Assembly: GCF_005876855.1 (NCBI RefSeq) | Contig: NZ_QLAE01000007.1 | Coordinates: forward strand, 1 to 64,000 | Direction of reading: 5' to 3' | Source: Stutzerimonas nosocomialis | GTDB lineage: Bacteria; Pseudomonadota; Gammaproteobacteria; Pseudomonadales; Pseudomonadaceae | DNA length: 64,000 bases | The notes under the pieces: generated by a model | Seen by the model: the letters and a program-made list of their open reading frames with translations, nothing else | What the model was told of the DNA's origin: nothing | The model's database searches: none | Shown: positions 15,423-25,049 of the stretch, in pieces | Position numbering within the stretch: the first letter of the stretch is position 1 | Layout: each line of letters opens with the position of its first letter | Program-made: the position numbers and the translations under genes

Positions 15423-17104
15423 CAGGCCGCCACCGGGAGACCCAGGGCTCGCACGCTCTCTGCCGTGAGGTCGAGCACGCTCGAGCGGCTCTGATCGCGA
15501 CGCAGTACGGCGCCGCCTTCGAGGTAGTACTCGAGGCTGGTCAATGCGTCGGCGAGCGTTTCGAGCATCTGCTCGGAGGGCATCTGCGGGCTGTCGATCA
15601 TTTCCTTCTGGATGTATTCGGCGCAGGCGCCGATGAGCTCCGCCGCACGATCCTGATCGAGGAAGGTCAGCCCGCCACGCACGGCCAGCAGGCTGAACGG
15701 CACGTTGGCCAGGTGCAGCTTGTCGCCGTTGGATTCGAGGTAGGCGGTGATCGCGCGCTTGGCCAGTGCCAGACCGGCGGTGGCCTCGTCGAGCACGACG
15801 ATGCGCGCCTCGGTCAGCTGGTGGTTGGCGAAGGTCTCGCCTTCCTGGCCGGGCTGCGCGATCTGCGGACGTGCATCGCGACGCTCGCCGCGCTCCAGGC
15901 TGGCGACCATGCTCTCGACATAAAGCACCGCATCGGCAAGCTTCTGCAGCGCATCGGGCTTGGGCGCTTCGTCATGGCTCCAGGCACTGACCACCTGCAG
16001 TTGTGCATGCAGCGCGTTGGCCGCGGAGGAAAGGCCCACCATGCTCAGGGTCTTCGCCAGTTTGGCGATCAGAGTATGCAGCGAGGAGAAAGCCTCGGCC
16101 GGCGCGGTGCCGCGCTCGACCAGGTCGAGCATGTCCTTGAGGCTGGCCATTTCTTCGCGGATGGCCGAAGACAGGGACTTCATCACCGCCTGCCCCGGAC
16201 CGGACAGGCGATGGTATTCCTCTTCGAGCATGTGATCGGTGAACGGCAGCGAGGCCAGACCGAAGACATCACGCACCTGGCTGACGGTAGGCCCCGAGCT
16301 GTCGGCCAGGGCCACCAGATAGAGGAGTTCCTTGAGCAGGTTGCGCGGAGCCTCGTAATTCGGGTTGGCGACGACCTGCCGGAGTTCGCGATCGAGCCGG
16401 GAGAACAGCTGCTTGCGCGACCTGCGCGGCAGCAGCTGGCCGTCGAGTTGCGCCTCGAGCGCCGCGCTGCTCAGCCAGCACAGTCGGCCGCTGGGATGGT
16501 GACAGAACAGTGCGTCGAGGCGGGTCAGCGCACGTCCCATCAGCTTCAGGCTGGCCGGCAGGTTTTGCTCGCGAATGAAGCCAAGCAGGCCGATCTGATA
16601 CATGTGGCGCAACCGGCGCGCCTCGCCCGCCAGATCAGCCGGCGTGCTGGGCGCACGCGCCAGGGCTGGACGCGGCTGGTCGAGCCGTACGCTGAAGAAG
16701 AAGCTTTCCGGCAGGGGCGGCTGCGCCGCGGCAAGGCGCAGGGCATTGATCGCCGGCAACAGCAGCTCGGGAATTTCCTGGCGGCTGGCATCGACGCTCT
16801 CCAGGTAACGCCCCAGAACGTAGAGCGCATTGCTCAACGCCGCGAGCTGGGTGTCGCGATCTTCGCCGGCACCGACCGGTATGTCGGTCGCCAGCTGCAG
16901 GATCTCCTGCGCCAGCAGCTCAGCACCGGTGAGCTCGATGAGGTTCAGCGTGCCGCGCACCTGGTGCAGGCTTTCGACCGCCTGCTGCAGCAGGCTGCCG
17001 TTGTTGCGATCGACGATGAAGTGTTCAAGGCTCTGCTCGGCCTCTTCCATGGTGGCGAACAACTCATCGCGAACGAGACTGAGTGATGTAGCTCCAGTAA
17101 CCAT
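15422..17104 (-). CDS. fimL: FimL, Hpt-like regulator of type IV pili and cAMP signalling
   Basis: A protein of 560 residues, mostly helical, related to the N-terminal Hpt/FimL-like part of the chemosensory kinase ChpA. The first domain (about 10-120) looks like Hpt ([17 protein letters not shown], then [27 protein letters not shown]). The stretch [16 protein letters not shown] resembles an Hpt histidine helix but the protein lacks CheA kinase and CheY domains. In P. aeruginosa FimL sits between nudC and an enoyl-CoA hydratase gene, as here, and is needed for twitching and for cAMP made by CyaB. The ATG at 17104 follows GGGAGG; an upstream in-frame start would add 16 poorly fitting residues. 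Confidence 0.87.
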   Translation of the reverse strand: MVTGATSLSLVRDELFATMEEAEQSLEHFIVDRNNGSLLQQAVESLHQVRGTLNLIELTGAELLAQEILQLATDIPVGAGEDRDTQLAALSNALYVLGRYLESVDASRQEIPELLLPAINALRLAAAQPPLPESFFFSVRLDQPRPALARAPSTPADLAGEARRLRHMYQIGLLGFIREQNLPASLKLMGRALTRLDALFCHHPSGRLCWLSSAALEAQLDGQLLPRRSRKQLFSRLDRELRQVVANPNYEAPRNLLKELLYLVALADSSGPTVSQVRDVFGLASLPFTDHMLEEEYHRLSGPGQAVMKSLSSAIREEMASLKDMLDLVERGTAPAEAFSSLHTLIAKLAKTLSMVGLSSAANALHAQLQVVSAWSHDEAPKPDALQKLADAVLYVESMVASLERGERRDARPQIAQPGQEGETFANHQLTEARIVVLDEATAGLALAKRAITAYLESNGDKLHLANVPFSLLAVRGGLTFLDQDRAAELIGACAEYIQKEMIDSPQMPSEQMLETLADALTSLEYYLEGGAVLRRDQSRSSVLDLTAESVRALGLPVAA

Positions 17105-17141
17105 GCCTAGTGCGCCTCCCGCGCAACGTTCAGGTGGTGCA

Positions 17142-17954
17142 TCAGTCGGCAAAGTCCGGCTTCTGTTTACTCATGTGCGCTGCCATGGCGACCTTCAGAT
17201 CGGCCGACTGCAGCATGGCAGCGTTCCAAGTGGCGATGTATTCCAGGCCGTCATCGACGCGGTGATCGCGCATGTAGCGGATCATCTCCTTGGTCCCCCG
17301 AATCGCCACCGGGGATTTCTCGGCAATTTCACGTGCCAGGGCGAATACGCCGTCGAGCAGTGCGGCCTGATCGGCGTAGGTGCGGTTGACCAGCCCGATG
17401 GACCTGGCCTCCTCCCCCTCGATGGTACGGCCGGTGTATGCCAGTTCACGCATCATGCCGTCGCCGATGATCCGCGGCAGCCGTTGAAGCGTGCCGACGT
17501 CCGCCGCCATGCCCATGTCGATCTCGCGGATGGAGAACTGCGCGTCCTCGGTACAGTAGCGCATGTCGCAGGCCGAGATCAGATCGATCGCGCCGCCCAG
17601 GCAGTAGCCGTGGATGGCCGCGATCACCGGTTTGCGGCACAGGTCCACGGCATTGAACGACGCCTGCAGCGAAAGGATCTTGCGCCGCAGCCGCTCGGCA
17701 TTGCGACCGACGTCCTTGCCCAGCTCGCTGGCCGCCTGGGCCAGAAGCTGCAAATCGATACCTGAAGAGAAGTGCTTGCCCTCGCCGGACAACACGACCA
17801 CGCGCACCTCGTCCGTCTCGTCTATCCAGCGGAAGATCTCGACGATCTCCAACCAGAAGTCGGCGTTCATGGCGTTGACCTTCTCGGGTCGGTTGATCAC
17901 CACATGGGCAATCTTGTCGGCCAACTCTATACGGAAGGCTTTGTACTCGATCAC
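17142..17954 (-). CDS. Crotonase-family dienoyl-CoA isomerase
   Basis: A protein of 270 residues in the enoyl-CoA hydratase/isomerase family. The oxyanion-hole segments are KHFSSGIDL (about 60-68) and HGYCLGGAIDL (about 115-125). The stretch REIDMGMAADVGTLQRLP carries the acidic residues (E/D and D) that mark delta3,5-delta2,4-dienoyl-CoA isomerase (ECH1), and I therefore favour that activity over plain hydratase. It would move double bonds during oxidation of unsaturated fatty acids. The GTG start at 17954 has GAGGAAG upstream and gives the usual IEYKAFRIELAD start. Confidence 0.85.
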   Translation of the reverse strand: MIEYKAFRIELADKIAHVVINRPEKVNAMNADFWLEIVEIFRWIDETDEVRVVVLSGEGKHFSSGIDLQLLAQAASELGKDVGRNAERLRRKILSLQASFNAVDLCRKPVIAAIHGYCLGGAIDLISACDMRYCTEDAQFSIREIDMGMAADVGTLQRLPRIIGDGMMRELAYTGRTIEGEEARSIGLVNRTYADQAALLDGVFALAREIAEKSPVAIRGTKEMIRYMRDHRVDDGLEYIATWNAAMLQSADLKVAMAAHMSKQKPDFAD

Positions 17955-18129
17955 GCTATCTTCCTCGACAGCCAGGGCATTCAATATGCAAGACAGAGGT
18001 CTAAACCGCGCAACTATAACAAGCGCAGGGGGAATGTCGATGCGGGACGATGTGAATCAGCCCACGGCATGAGTTAAGAAGCGTTTTGACGTTCCCCCCA
18101 TAAGCCTCTGATAGACGGCAAAAAGCGGC

Positions 18130-20382
18130 TCAGATCCCGCTGATGCAATCGACCGTGTAGCGCGCGCCCGACGGGCCTGCTTCGTTCTGCAGGCCGTGGA
18201 CGTCGGCATCGAAACCGGGAAAGCGCGAGGCGAACGTCTGGGCGAAACGCAGGTAATCGAGGATCGAACGGCTCTGCGCGGTAAACCGCTCGCCGGGCAT
18301 GATCAGCGGGATACCCGGCGGATAAGGTACCAGCATCACCGCGGCCACGCGCCCTTCCAGCTCGTCGATCGGCACCGCCTCCACTTCCCCGCGCACCAGC
18401 TTGTCGTAGGCATCGGCGGGCTTGAGCGCCTGCTCGGGCAGGACGGTGTACATCCTTCGCATCGCGCGCGCGGTGGCATTCTCGCGGTAGCAGCCGTGCA
18501 GCGCGTCGCAAAGATCGCGCAGCCCCATGCCCTGGTAGGTCGAGCCGCCGGCCCGGGCCACCGAAGGCAAGGCGTCGCACAAGGGCAGATTGGCATCGTA
18601 GTGGCGCTTGAACTCCAGCAGTTCGGTCAGCAGCGTGCTCCACTTGCCCTTGGTGATGCCCATGGAAAACAGCACGAGCATGGAGTACAGCCCGGTCTTC
18701 TCGACGACCAGGCCGCGCTCCCAGAGAAACTTGCTGACCACCGCCGCCGGGATACCCTTCTCGCCCAGCCCGCCGGATGCGGTAAGCCCGGGGGTGACCA
18801 GGGTGACCTTGATCGGGTCGAGCAGCACGTAGTCCGGCGCGATCTCGCCGAAGCCGTGCCAGGGCGCATCGGGTTCGAGCAGCCAGTCGCCCACCTTCAC
18901 CTCGTCGACACCCTCGGCCGATTCGGGCTGCCAGATGCCGAACCACCAGTCGCCTGCCGGCAGATTCGCGCCGAGGTTGGCCAGCGCGCGACGGAAACTC
19001 AGGGCCTCGTCGAAGGTTTCCTGGATCAGCGAGCGGCCGGCCGGCCCTTCCATCATCGCCGAAGCGACATCGAGGGAAGCCAGGATGCCGTATTGGGGCG
19101 AGGTGGAAATGTGCATCATGAAGGCTTCGTTGAACCGGTCGCGGTCGAGCTGACGCGTCTGGCTGTCCAGCACGTGGATCATCGACGCCTGGCTGAAGGC
19201 CGCGAGCAGCTTGTGGGTCGAATGGGTGGTGAACACCAGCGGCCCCTGCTCCCGCGTGTCCATCCCGTAGCGACCGTCGTAGAACTCGTGGAATGCCGCG
19301 TAGGCATACCAGGCCTCGTCGAAATGCAGCGCCTGCACCGAATCGCCCAGCGTGCGCTTGATCAGGTTGGCGTTGTAGCACAGCCCGTCGTACGTCGAGT
19401 TGGTCACCACCGCCAGGCGGACGTTGGGCTCACGGCCGCGCGTCAGAGGGTTGGCCTCGATCTTCGCCCGAATGGACTCGCGGCTGAACTCGCCGAGCGG
19501 AATCGGCCCGATGATTCCCAGTTCGTTGCGCGAGGGTGTGAGGTACAGCGGTATCGCCCCGGTCATGATGATCGAATGCAGGATCGACTTGTGACAGTTG
19601 CGATCCACCAGCACCAGGTCGTCGCGGGCGACCATCGAATGCCAGACGATCTTGTTGGCGGTGGACGTGCCGTTGATGACGAAGAAGGTGTGGTCGGCAC
19701 CGAAGTTGCGCGCCGCGCGTTCCTCCGCGGCGGCCAGCGGGCCGGTATGGTCCAGCAGCGAACCGAGCTCGGGCACCGAGACCGACAGGTCCGAGCGCAG
19801 CGTGTTTTCCCCGAAGAACTGATGGAACGCCTGGCCGACCGGACTCTTGCGGAACGCCACGCCACCGCCGTGCCCCGGGGTGTGCCAGGAATAATTGGAC
19901 TCGCCGGTGTGCTGCACCAGCGCGCGAAAGAACGGTGGCAGCAGCCCTTCGAGGTAATTGCGCGCCGCGCGGGCCACCTGGCGGGCCAGGAACGGCACCG
20001 TGTCCTCATAGAGATAGAGCAGGCCCCGCAGCTCGTTGAGGTCCGCCATGGCGTCGGCCGGTGCGTTCTCGATGGTGATCTGCTCGCCGAGGGCGAAGAT
20101 CGGCAACTTGGGCGCCCGCCGACGGGCGACACGGATCAGCTCGACCACGTCGTGCAGCAGGCGCTGGTTGTCCCCGGCGCCTTCGGCGGCGACCAGGATG
20201 CAGGCCAATCCGTGATGGGTCGAGGCAACGATCCGCCCCTCGACCGAGCTCACCGTCGGCAGAATGGTGAAGCCGTCCTGCTCCAGCTCCGTGGCGATGC
20301 CACGCACCCGCTCCCCGGCGACGGTGTCGGCCTTGATGTCGCGATGAACGATGAGGATTGGAAACTTGAGGTCTTTGTACAT
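18130..20382 (-). CDS. ldcA: PLP-dependent lysine decarboxylase (Orn/Lys/Arg class I)
   Basis: A decarboxylase of 750 residues with the N-terminal receiver-like wing domain (about 1-130), the PLP fold and the C-terminal domain. The Schiff-base lysine is K391 in TTHSTHKLLAAFSQAS, the aspartate motif is ALHFDEAWYAYA (351-362), and WHTPGHGGG (166-174) begins the core. The gene neighbourhood (fimL side, then dnaQ/rnhA) equals that of P. aeruginosa ldcA, which makes cadaverine from lysine in lysine catabolism. Substrate is inferred from this synteny; arginine decarboxylase is the alternative. A hairpin upstream overlaps the ribosome site. Confidence 0.88.
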   Translation of the reverse strand: MYKDLKFPILIVHRDIKADTVAGERVRGIATELEQDGFTILPTVSSVEGRIVASTHHGLACILVAAEGAGDNQRLLHDVVELIRVARRRAPKLPIFALGEQITIENAPADAMADLNELRGLLYLYEDTVPFLARQVARAARNYLEGLLPPFFRALVQHTGESNYSWHTPGHGGGVAFRKSPVGQAFHQFFGENTLRSDLSVSVPELGSLLDHTGPLAAAEERAARNFGADHTFFVINGTSTANKIVWHSMVARDDLVLVDRNCHKSILHSIIMTGAIPLYLTPSRNELGIIGPIPLGEFSRESIRAKIEANPLTRGREPNVRLAVVTNSTYDGLCYNANLIKRTLGDSVQALHFDEAWYAYAAFHEFYDGRYGMDTREQGPLVFTTHSTHKLLAAFSQASMIHVLDSQTRQLDRDRFNEAFMMHISTSPQYGILASLDVASAMMEGPAGRSLIQETFDEALSFRRALANLGANLPAGDWWFGIWQPESAEGVDEVKVGDWLLEPDAPWHGFGEIAPDYVLLDPIKVTLVTPGLTASGGLGEKGIPAAVVSKFLWERGLVVEKTGLYSMLVLFSMGITKGKWSTLLTELLEFKRHYDANLPLCDALPSVARAGGSTYQGMGLRDLCDALHGCYRENATARAMRRMYTVLPEQALKPADAYDKLVRGEVEAVPIDELEGRVAAVMLVPYPPGIPLIMPGERFTAQSRSILDYLRFAQTFASRFPGFDADVHGLQNEAGPSGARYTVDCISGI

Positions 20383-20389
20383 GCGCCGC

Positions 20390-20413
20390 CCCTGAAGGAA
20401 TTCTCCTTCAGGG
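20390..20413 (-). promoter_or_regulatory. Hairpin overlapping the ldcA ribosome-binding site
   Basis: CCCTGAAGGA and TCCTTCAGGG are perfect ten-base arms around a four-base loop. On the minus strand the 3' arm ends CTTCAGGG and supplies AGGGG, the best Shine-Dalgarno for ldcA seven bases before its ATG. The stem would therefore hide the ribosome site. A possible promoter (TTGCCA, 16 bases, TACCCT on the minus strand) lies just upstream, so the hairpin would be near the start of the mRNA. Confidence 0.5.
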
Positions 20414-20454
20414 TAGAGCCTCGAGGGCCGCTGGCAAACCCGGCTTCGAAGGGG

Positions 20455-21201
20455 TCAGGCGTTCGGCGTGGAAGGCTGTTCCAGCTGCGCCCAGAGCGAG
20501 GCGCCACCGGCCGACTTCTCGATCGCCGCGAGCCGGGCGACATGCAGGGCGAGCTCTTCTTCGCTGGCACGCAACACCTGGGTGAGCCGGCGATCGGCCG
20601 GCAGGCGTCGAATCGGCGAGGGCACGGCACGGCCGCCGCTGTTCTGATCGGCCCCGTCGCTGGCCAGGGACAGGTTGGTCTGCCCGCCGGTCATGGTCAG
20701 GTAGACATCCGCGAGAATCTCGGCGTCGAGCAAGGCGCCGTGCAGGTCGCGGCCGGAGTTGTCGACGCCGTAGCGCTTGCAAAGGGCATCGAGGCTGTTG
20801 CGCTGGCCCGGGTGGCGTTCACGCGCCATCAGCAGGGTGTCGAGCACCGTGCAATGATCGGTGATCTCGGCGCGGTCGCGCTGGCCGAGCAAGGCGAACT
20901 CGTTGTTGATGAAGCCGATGTCGAACGCCGCGTTGTGGATGATCAGCTGCGAGTCCTTGATGAACTCGAAGAACTCATCGGCGACGTCGCGAAAGCGCGG
21001 CTTGTCCACGAGGAACTCGTTGGTGATGCCGTGTACCGCGATGGCGCCCTCGTCCACTTCACGATCAGGCTGCAGATAGACATGGTAATGGCGACCGGTC
21101 AGTTTTCTGCCGATGACCTCCACACAGCCGATTTCGATGACCCGGTGGCCATCGGTGACCGGCATGCCGGTGGTTTCGGTATCGAGTACTACGCTGCGCA
21201 T
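20455..21201 (-). CDS. dnaQ: DNA polymerase III epsilon subunit (3'-5' proofreading exonuclease)
   Basis: A DEDDh exonuclease of 248 residues: D7 and E9 in VLDTETTGM, D94 in IHNAAFDIGF, H154 and D159 in RDLHGALLDAEI. The C-terminal part, about 180-248, is the flexible tail that binds the polymerase alpha subunit in E. coli. It lies 11 bases after rnhA on the same strand, the common dnaQ-rnhA arrangement. Confidence 0.95.
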   Translation of the reverse strand: MRSVVLDTETTGMPVTDGHRVIEIGCVEVIGRKLTGRHYHVYLQPDREVDEGAIAVHGITNEFLVDKPRFRDVADEFFEFIKDSQLIIHNAAFDIGFINNEFALLGQRDRAEITDHCTVLDTLLMARERHPGQRNSLDALCKRYGVDNSGRDLHGALLDAEILADVYLTMTGGQTNLSLASDGADQNSGGRAVPSPIRRLPADRRLTQVLRASEEELALHVARLAAIEKSAGGASLWAQLEQPSTPNA

Positions 21202-21212
21202 CGGATGCTCGC

Positions 21213-21668
21213 TTACAAAATGGGTTGTCGTTTGGCCTGGACCACGCCACGGTTGGCCAAGAGGTCGGCGCGCTCGTTACCGGGATGGCCGGCGTGACCG
21301 CGGACCCATTCCCAGCGCACCTGGTGTCGGTTGACCTGCTCGTCGAGCTGCTGCCAGAGATCGGCGTTCTTCACCGGCTGCTTGGCGGCCGTTTTCCAGC
21401 CCCGCTTCTTCCAGTTCGGCAGCCACTCGGTGATGCCCTGCATGACGTACTGGGAATCGGTCACCAGGCGCACGTCGCAGGGCCTTTTGAGCTCGGCCAG
21501 CGCGCGGATGGCGGCCATCAGTTCCATGCGGTTGTTGGTGGTCTCGGGCTCGCCGCCCCAGAGTTCGCGCTCGACCCCCTTGTAGACCAGCAATGCCCCC
21601 CAGCCGCCAGGACCGGGGTTGCCCTTGCACGCGCCGTCCGTATAGATCTCTACCAGGGTATCGCTCAT
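21213..21668 (-). CDS. rnhA: Ribonuclease HI
   Basis: A protein of 151 residues that degrades the RNA strand of RNA-DNA hybrids. The catalytic acids fit the family: D11 in [14 protein letters not shown]49 in NRMELMAA, D71 in LVTDSQYV and the aspartate of GNERADLLA near residue 135. I chose the ATG at 21668 because the protein then starts [12 protein letters not shown] at the expected point; a longer in-frame reading adds 100 residues without family match. It is upstream of dnaQ in one transcription unit. Confidence 0.95.
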   Translation of the reverse strand: MSDTLVEIYTDGACKGNPGPGGWGALLVYKGVERELWGGEPETTNNRMELMAAIRALAELKRPCDVRLVTDSQYVMQGITEWLPNWKKRGWKTAAKQPVKNADLWQQLDEQVNRHQVRWEWVRGHAGHPGNERADLLANRGVVQAKRQPIL

Positions 21669-21745
21669 GGGTGAAAAAACGCCTCGCGCCCCGCAGGGCT
21701 GATTAAGGGAGTGCTGGCAGTCTGCAGGCTGGCGCGGCGACAGGC

Positions 21746-22504
21746 CTATTGCTCGACGTCGCGACGACTGAGCTTGGCGACCGGCATAGGAATCAGCTTG
21801 CCCATGCGTTCGCGGCGGTCCTGGCGCAAAGGCCGGAGCCCGGCCATCAGCTTGCGTGCCACCAGCAGGTAGAACCCGCCGGCGGGCAGCTGAACCCGCT
21901 CGCCGACCGACTCCATGCGTGCCAGGCGCGACTGCCAGCGGCTCGACGAAAGCGGCGGACAATAGCATCCGAACCTGCGTTTCTCTAGTGCGAATCCCAG
22001 CAGGTTCAGCCAGTCCCCGACGCGCGTGGCGCGAATGCAGCGCGCATGGCGAAAGGCCTCGCGGGACACTGCGCGGCGCATGCCCCAGGCGCTCCAGGGA
22101 TTCACCCCGACGACCAGCAGGTGGCCGCCGGGGCGTACGCTGCGCGCCGCTTCCCGCAGCAGGGCGTGGGGCGAACAGCTGAAATCGAGCCCATGCTGCA
22201 GCACGACGATATCGGCTGCGTGCTCGCCGAGGGGCCAGGCCTGTTCGTCACAGACGATCTCCACGCCCGGCAATGCCGCGCCTATCCTGACGCTGCGCTT
22301 GATCATCGGCGACTCGGGCAGCGAGTCGGCAAAAGGGCCGTAATGCACCAGGTAACTGCCGAAGCAGCGGTCCAGTTCGTCGCCCAGAATCCGCCTTTCC
22401 TGAGCCAAGAGCTGTTGGCCGAGGGGGCCGGCGAACCATTCGCTGGCCTCGCGGATCATGTGCGACCAGGAGGAATCGAGCTGGGTGGACGGTTCGGGCT
22501 TCAT
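21746..22504 (-). CDS. Class I SAM-dependent methyltransferase
   Basis: A protein of 252 residues with a methyltransferase fold: [32 protein letters not shown] (motifs II-IV, about 75-107) and [18 protein letters not shown] (motif V, about 125-142). The usual glycine-rich motif I (E/DxGxGxG) is not plain, so SAM binding may be modified. The family lies between gloB and rnhA in Pseudomonas and its substrate is unknown. It diverges from gloB. The ATG at 22504 has GGAG six bases upstream and is preferred to a TTG two codons earlier. Confidence 0.8.
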   Translation of the reverse strand: MKPEPSTQLDSSWSHMIREASEWFAGPLGQQLLAQERRILGDELDRCFGSYLVHYGPFADSLPESPMIKRSVRIGAALPGVEIVCDEQAWPLGEHAADIVVLQHGLDFSCSPHALLREAARSVRPGGHLLVVGVNPWSAWGMRRAVSREAFRHARCIRATRVGDWLNLLGFALEKRRFGCYCPPLSSSRWQSRLARMESVGERVQLPAGGFYLLVARKLMAGLRPLRQDRRERMGKLIPMPVAKLSRRDVEQ

Positions 22505-22608
22505 CGTCAACTCCGTTCATCGATTGCGCCGGCGCCCGCCGCAGGGCCGGCCATCTGTTCAATGAGCCTGCTAGGATGCGCCTTTGTCCCTCTCTTGGCG
22601 ACCGTAAT

Positions 22609-23385
22609 ATGCTCACCATCACCGCACTGCCCGCCTTCACCGACAACTATATATGGCTCCTCCAGGACGACGACGCGCGGCGCTGCGCAGCCGTCGATCC
22701 AGGCGACGCGGCCCCGGTGCTGCGCTGGCTCGAGGCCCATCCGGACTGGGAACTGACCAATATCCTGATCACCCATCACCACCACGATCACGTCGGCGGC
22801 GTCGATGCGCTGAAGGCCGCGACCGGCGCCCGGGTGTACGGCCCGGCGGCCGAGTCGATCCCCGGCCGGGACATCGCCCTGACCGACGGCGACACCCTCG
22901 AGGTGCTGGGCGCAACCCTGCGCGTGATCGCCGTGCCCGGCCATACGCTCGGGCATATCGCCTACGTCCACGAGGGCGCTACGCCCTGGCTGCTTTGCGG
23001 CGACACCCTGTTCGCGGCGGGCTGCGGGCGGTTGTTCGAAGGCACCGCCGAGCAGATGTTCCAATCCCTGCGGCGATTCACCGCCCTGCCCGCCGAGACC
23101 CTGGTGTACTGCACCCACGAGTACACACTGAGCAACCTGCGTTTCGCCCAGGCCGTCGAGCCGGGCAATGCGGCCATTCACAAACGGTTACAGGAAGTCT
23201 CCGATTGGCGTGAGCAGGGCCGGATCAGCCTGCCGAGCACACTCGCCCTGGAGCTGCAGACCAATCCATTCCTGCGCAGCGCGGAGCCCGGCGTGCGGGA
23301 AGCGGCGAGTCGTCAGAGTGGCAGCGAATTGGCCACCGAAATCGACGTGTTCGCTGCGCTTCGCGCCTGGAAGGATCGCTTCTGA
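22609..23385 (+). CDS. gloB: Hydroxyacylglutathione hydrolase (glyoxalase II)
   Basis: A metallo-beta-lactamase-fold enzyme of 258 residues that hydrolyses S-D-lactoylglutathione in methylglyoxal detoxification. Metal ligands are H56, H58, D60 and H61 in [12 protein letters not shown], with further ligands in VPGHTLGHI (about 106-114), [17 protein letters not shown] (about 130-146) and CTHEYTLSN (about 168-176). The ATG at 22609 gives [16 protein letters not shown], the usual start. Confidence 0.94.
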   Translation: MLTITALPAFTDNYIWLLQDDDARRCAAVDPGDAAPVLRWLEAHPDWELTNILITHHHHDHVGGVDALKAATGARVYGPAAESIPGRDIALTDGDTLEVLGATLRVIAVPGHTLGHIAYVHEGATPWLLCGDTLFAAGCGRLFEGTAEQMFQSLRRFTALPAETLVYCTHEYTLSNLRFAQAVEPGNAAIHKRLQEVSDWREQGRISLPSTLALELQTNPFLRSAEPGVREAASRQSGSELATEIDVFAALRAWKDRF

Positions 23386-23486
23386 ATAAGGTCGACGGTG
23401 CCCCAAAACGGCGCCGCTTCGCTTGACCCCCCCTGGATGCGTTCCTAGAATCGCCCGACCTTTGCGCCCGGGAACCCCTCCAGCCA

Positions 23487-25049
23487 ATGCTGTCAGCTCC
23501 TTTCAAACGCCTCGATTCGGACGCTTTGGCAGCCTCCGGTCGGGTGCTCGCCCTCGCGGTCTGCCTGGCCATCACCGGTTGTCAAACCACCACTGGCCAG
23601 CACGACGTCGACGCGCCTCGCAAGTCCAGCCCCTTCGCTCGCAGCCTGCAGCAGGAGCCGATCTGGCTGACCGATACGCCGACGCCGGTGACCCACGAGG
23701 ATATCTGGGAGCGACTACGCGAAGGGTTCCAGTTGCAGGACCTTGCCGATTCCAACCCTCGCATCGAGCAACAGCGCCTGCTGTTCGCCAACAACACCCG
23801 CTCCGTGGAGCAGGCCACCAAGCGCGGTGCTCCCTACATCCACTACATCGTCGAATCGCTCGAAGAGCGCGACATGCCGCTGGAGCTCGCGCTGCTGCCG
23901 GTGATCGAGAGTTCCTACAACCCTCTGGCCTACTCGCGCGCCCATGCCGTTGGCCTGTGGCAGTTCATTCCGTCCACCGGGCTGCACTACAACCTGCGCC
24001 AGACCAGCTGGTATGACGGCCGGCGCGACATCACGGCCTCCACCAACGCCGCGCTGAGCTACCTCAGCCGCCTGCACGGCATGTTCAATGGCGACTGGCT
24101 GCTGGCGCTGGCGGCCTACAACGCCGGTGAAGGTACCGTCAGCCGCGCGATCGAGCGCAACCAGAAGCTCGGCCTGCCGACCGACTACTGGAACCTGGCG
24201 CTCCCGCAGGAGACCCGCAACTACGTGCCCAAGCTGCTGGCCCTGTCGCAGATGGTGATGTCGCCGCAGGCCCACGGGATATCCCTCAGCCCGATCGCCA
24301 ACGAGCCGTACTTCGAAGCGGTTCCCCTCAAGCAGCATATGAACCTGGCCCAGATCGCCTCCATGGCCGACCTGGACGAAGACGAGCTGTTCCAGCTCAA
24401 CCCCGCCTACAAGCAGCGCATCACCCTCGACGGCCCCCAGCAGTTGCTGGTCCCGGCGGAAAAGGCAGAAATGCTCTCCGCCAGCCTGGCGCTGATGAAA
24501 CCCTCGGACGTGGTGCTCTGGCAGCAATACCAGGTACGGCGCGGCGACACCCTGAGCGCCATCGCGACCCGCCATCAACTGACGGTCAGCACCCTGCGCG
24601 AGATCAACCGCCTGAGCGACGATCGCCTGAGCATCGGCCAGACGCTCAGCATCCCGGGTTCGGCGGCAACCTCCGAGCCCGCTTCTCCGCTCGGCCAGGC
24701 CGTGGCGCGAAGCAACGTCTCGACACCCCGCAGCTACCGCGTGCGCCAAGGTGACAACCTCTGGGGCATCGCCAAGGCGCAGAACGTATCGGTACAGGAC
24801 CTGCAGCGCTGGAACCGTCTTTCCGGCAGCAACCTCCGGGTCGGCCAGGCGCTCTTCCTTCAGGGACCGGCGGCCAACGTGGCGACGAAGCCCAAATCGT
24901 CCAACCCGACCTATTACAAGGTGCAGCGCGGTGACTCGCTGTACATGATCGCCAAGCGGTTCAACGTGCAGCTGCAAAGCCTGCAGAGCTGGAACCCCAG
25001 CAGCAGCGTGCTCAAGCCCGGGCAGACGCTGACGCTCTACCTTCCCTGA
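23487..25049 (+). CDS. mltD: Membrane-bound lytic murein transglycosylase D
   Basis: A lipoprotein of 520 residues that cleaves peptidoglycan. The lipobox is AITGC with C32, so the mature protein is acylated and anchored to a membrane. The SLT domain (about 115-250) has the catalytic glutamate E141 in PVIESSYNPLAYS and the motifs AVGLWQFIPSTG and LALAAYNAGEG. Three LysM repeats follow at about 349-393, 414-457 and 477-520 (each Y-x-V-x-x-G-D). The protein ends within the last LysM. Its 3' end overlaps the convergent HDOD gene by 13 bases. Confidence 0.93.
   Translation: MLSAPFKRLDSDALAASGRVLALAVCLAITGCQTTTGQHDVDAPRKSSPFARSLQQEPIWLTDTPTPVTHEDIWERLREGFQLQDLADSNPRIEQQRLLFANNTRSVEQATKRGAPYIHYIVESLEERDMPLELALLPVIESSYNPLAYSRAHAVGLWQFIPSTGLHYNLRQTSWYDGRRDITASTNAALSYLSRLHGMFNGDWLLALAAYNAGEGTVSRAIERNQKLGLPTDYWNLALPQETRNYVPKLLALSQMVMSPQAHGISLSPIANEPYFEAVPLKQHMNLAQIASMADLDEDELFQLNPAYKQRITLDGPQQLLVPAEKAEMLSASLALMKPSDVVLWQQYQVRRGDTLSAIATRHQLTVSTLREINRLSDDRLSIGQTLSIPGSAATSEPASPLGQAVARSNVSTPRSYRVRQGDNLWGIAKAQNVSVQDLQRWNRLSGSNLRVGQALFLQGPAANVATKPKSSNPTYYKVQRGDSLYMIAKRFNVQLQSLQSWNPSSSVLKPGQTLTLYLP

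Noticed and set aside
18196-21297. A 1033-codon open frame on the plus strand opposite ldcA and dnaQ
   Set aside because: It mirrors the codon pattern of the real minus-strand genes in high-GC DNA, has no ribosome site and no recognisable domain.
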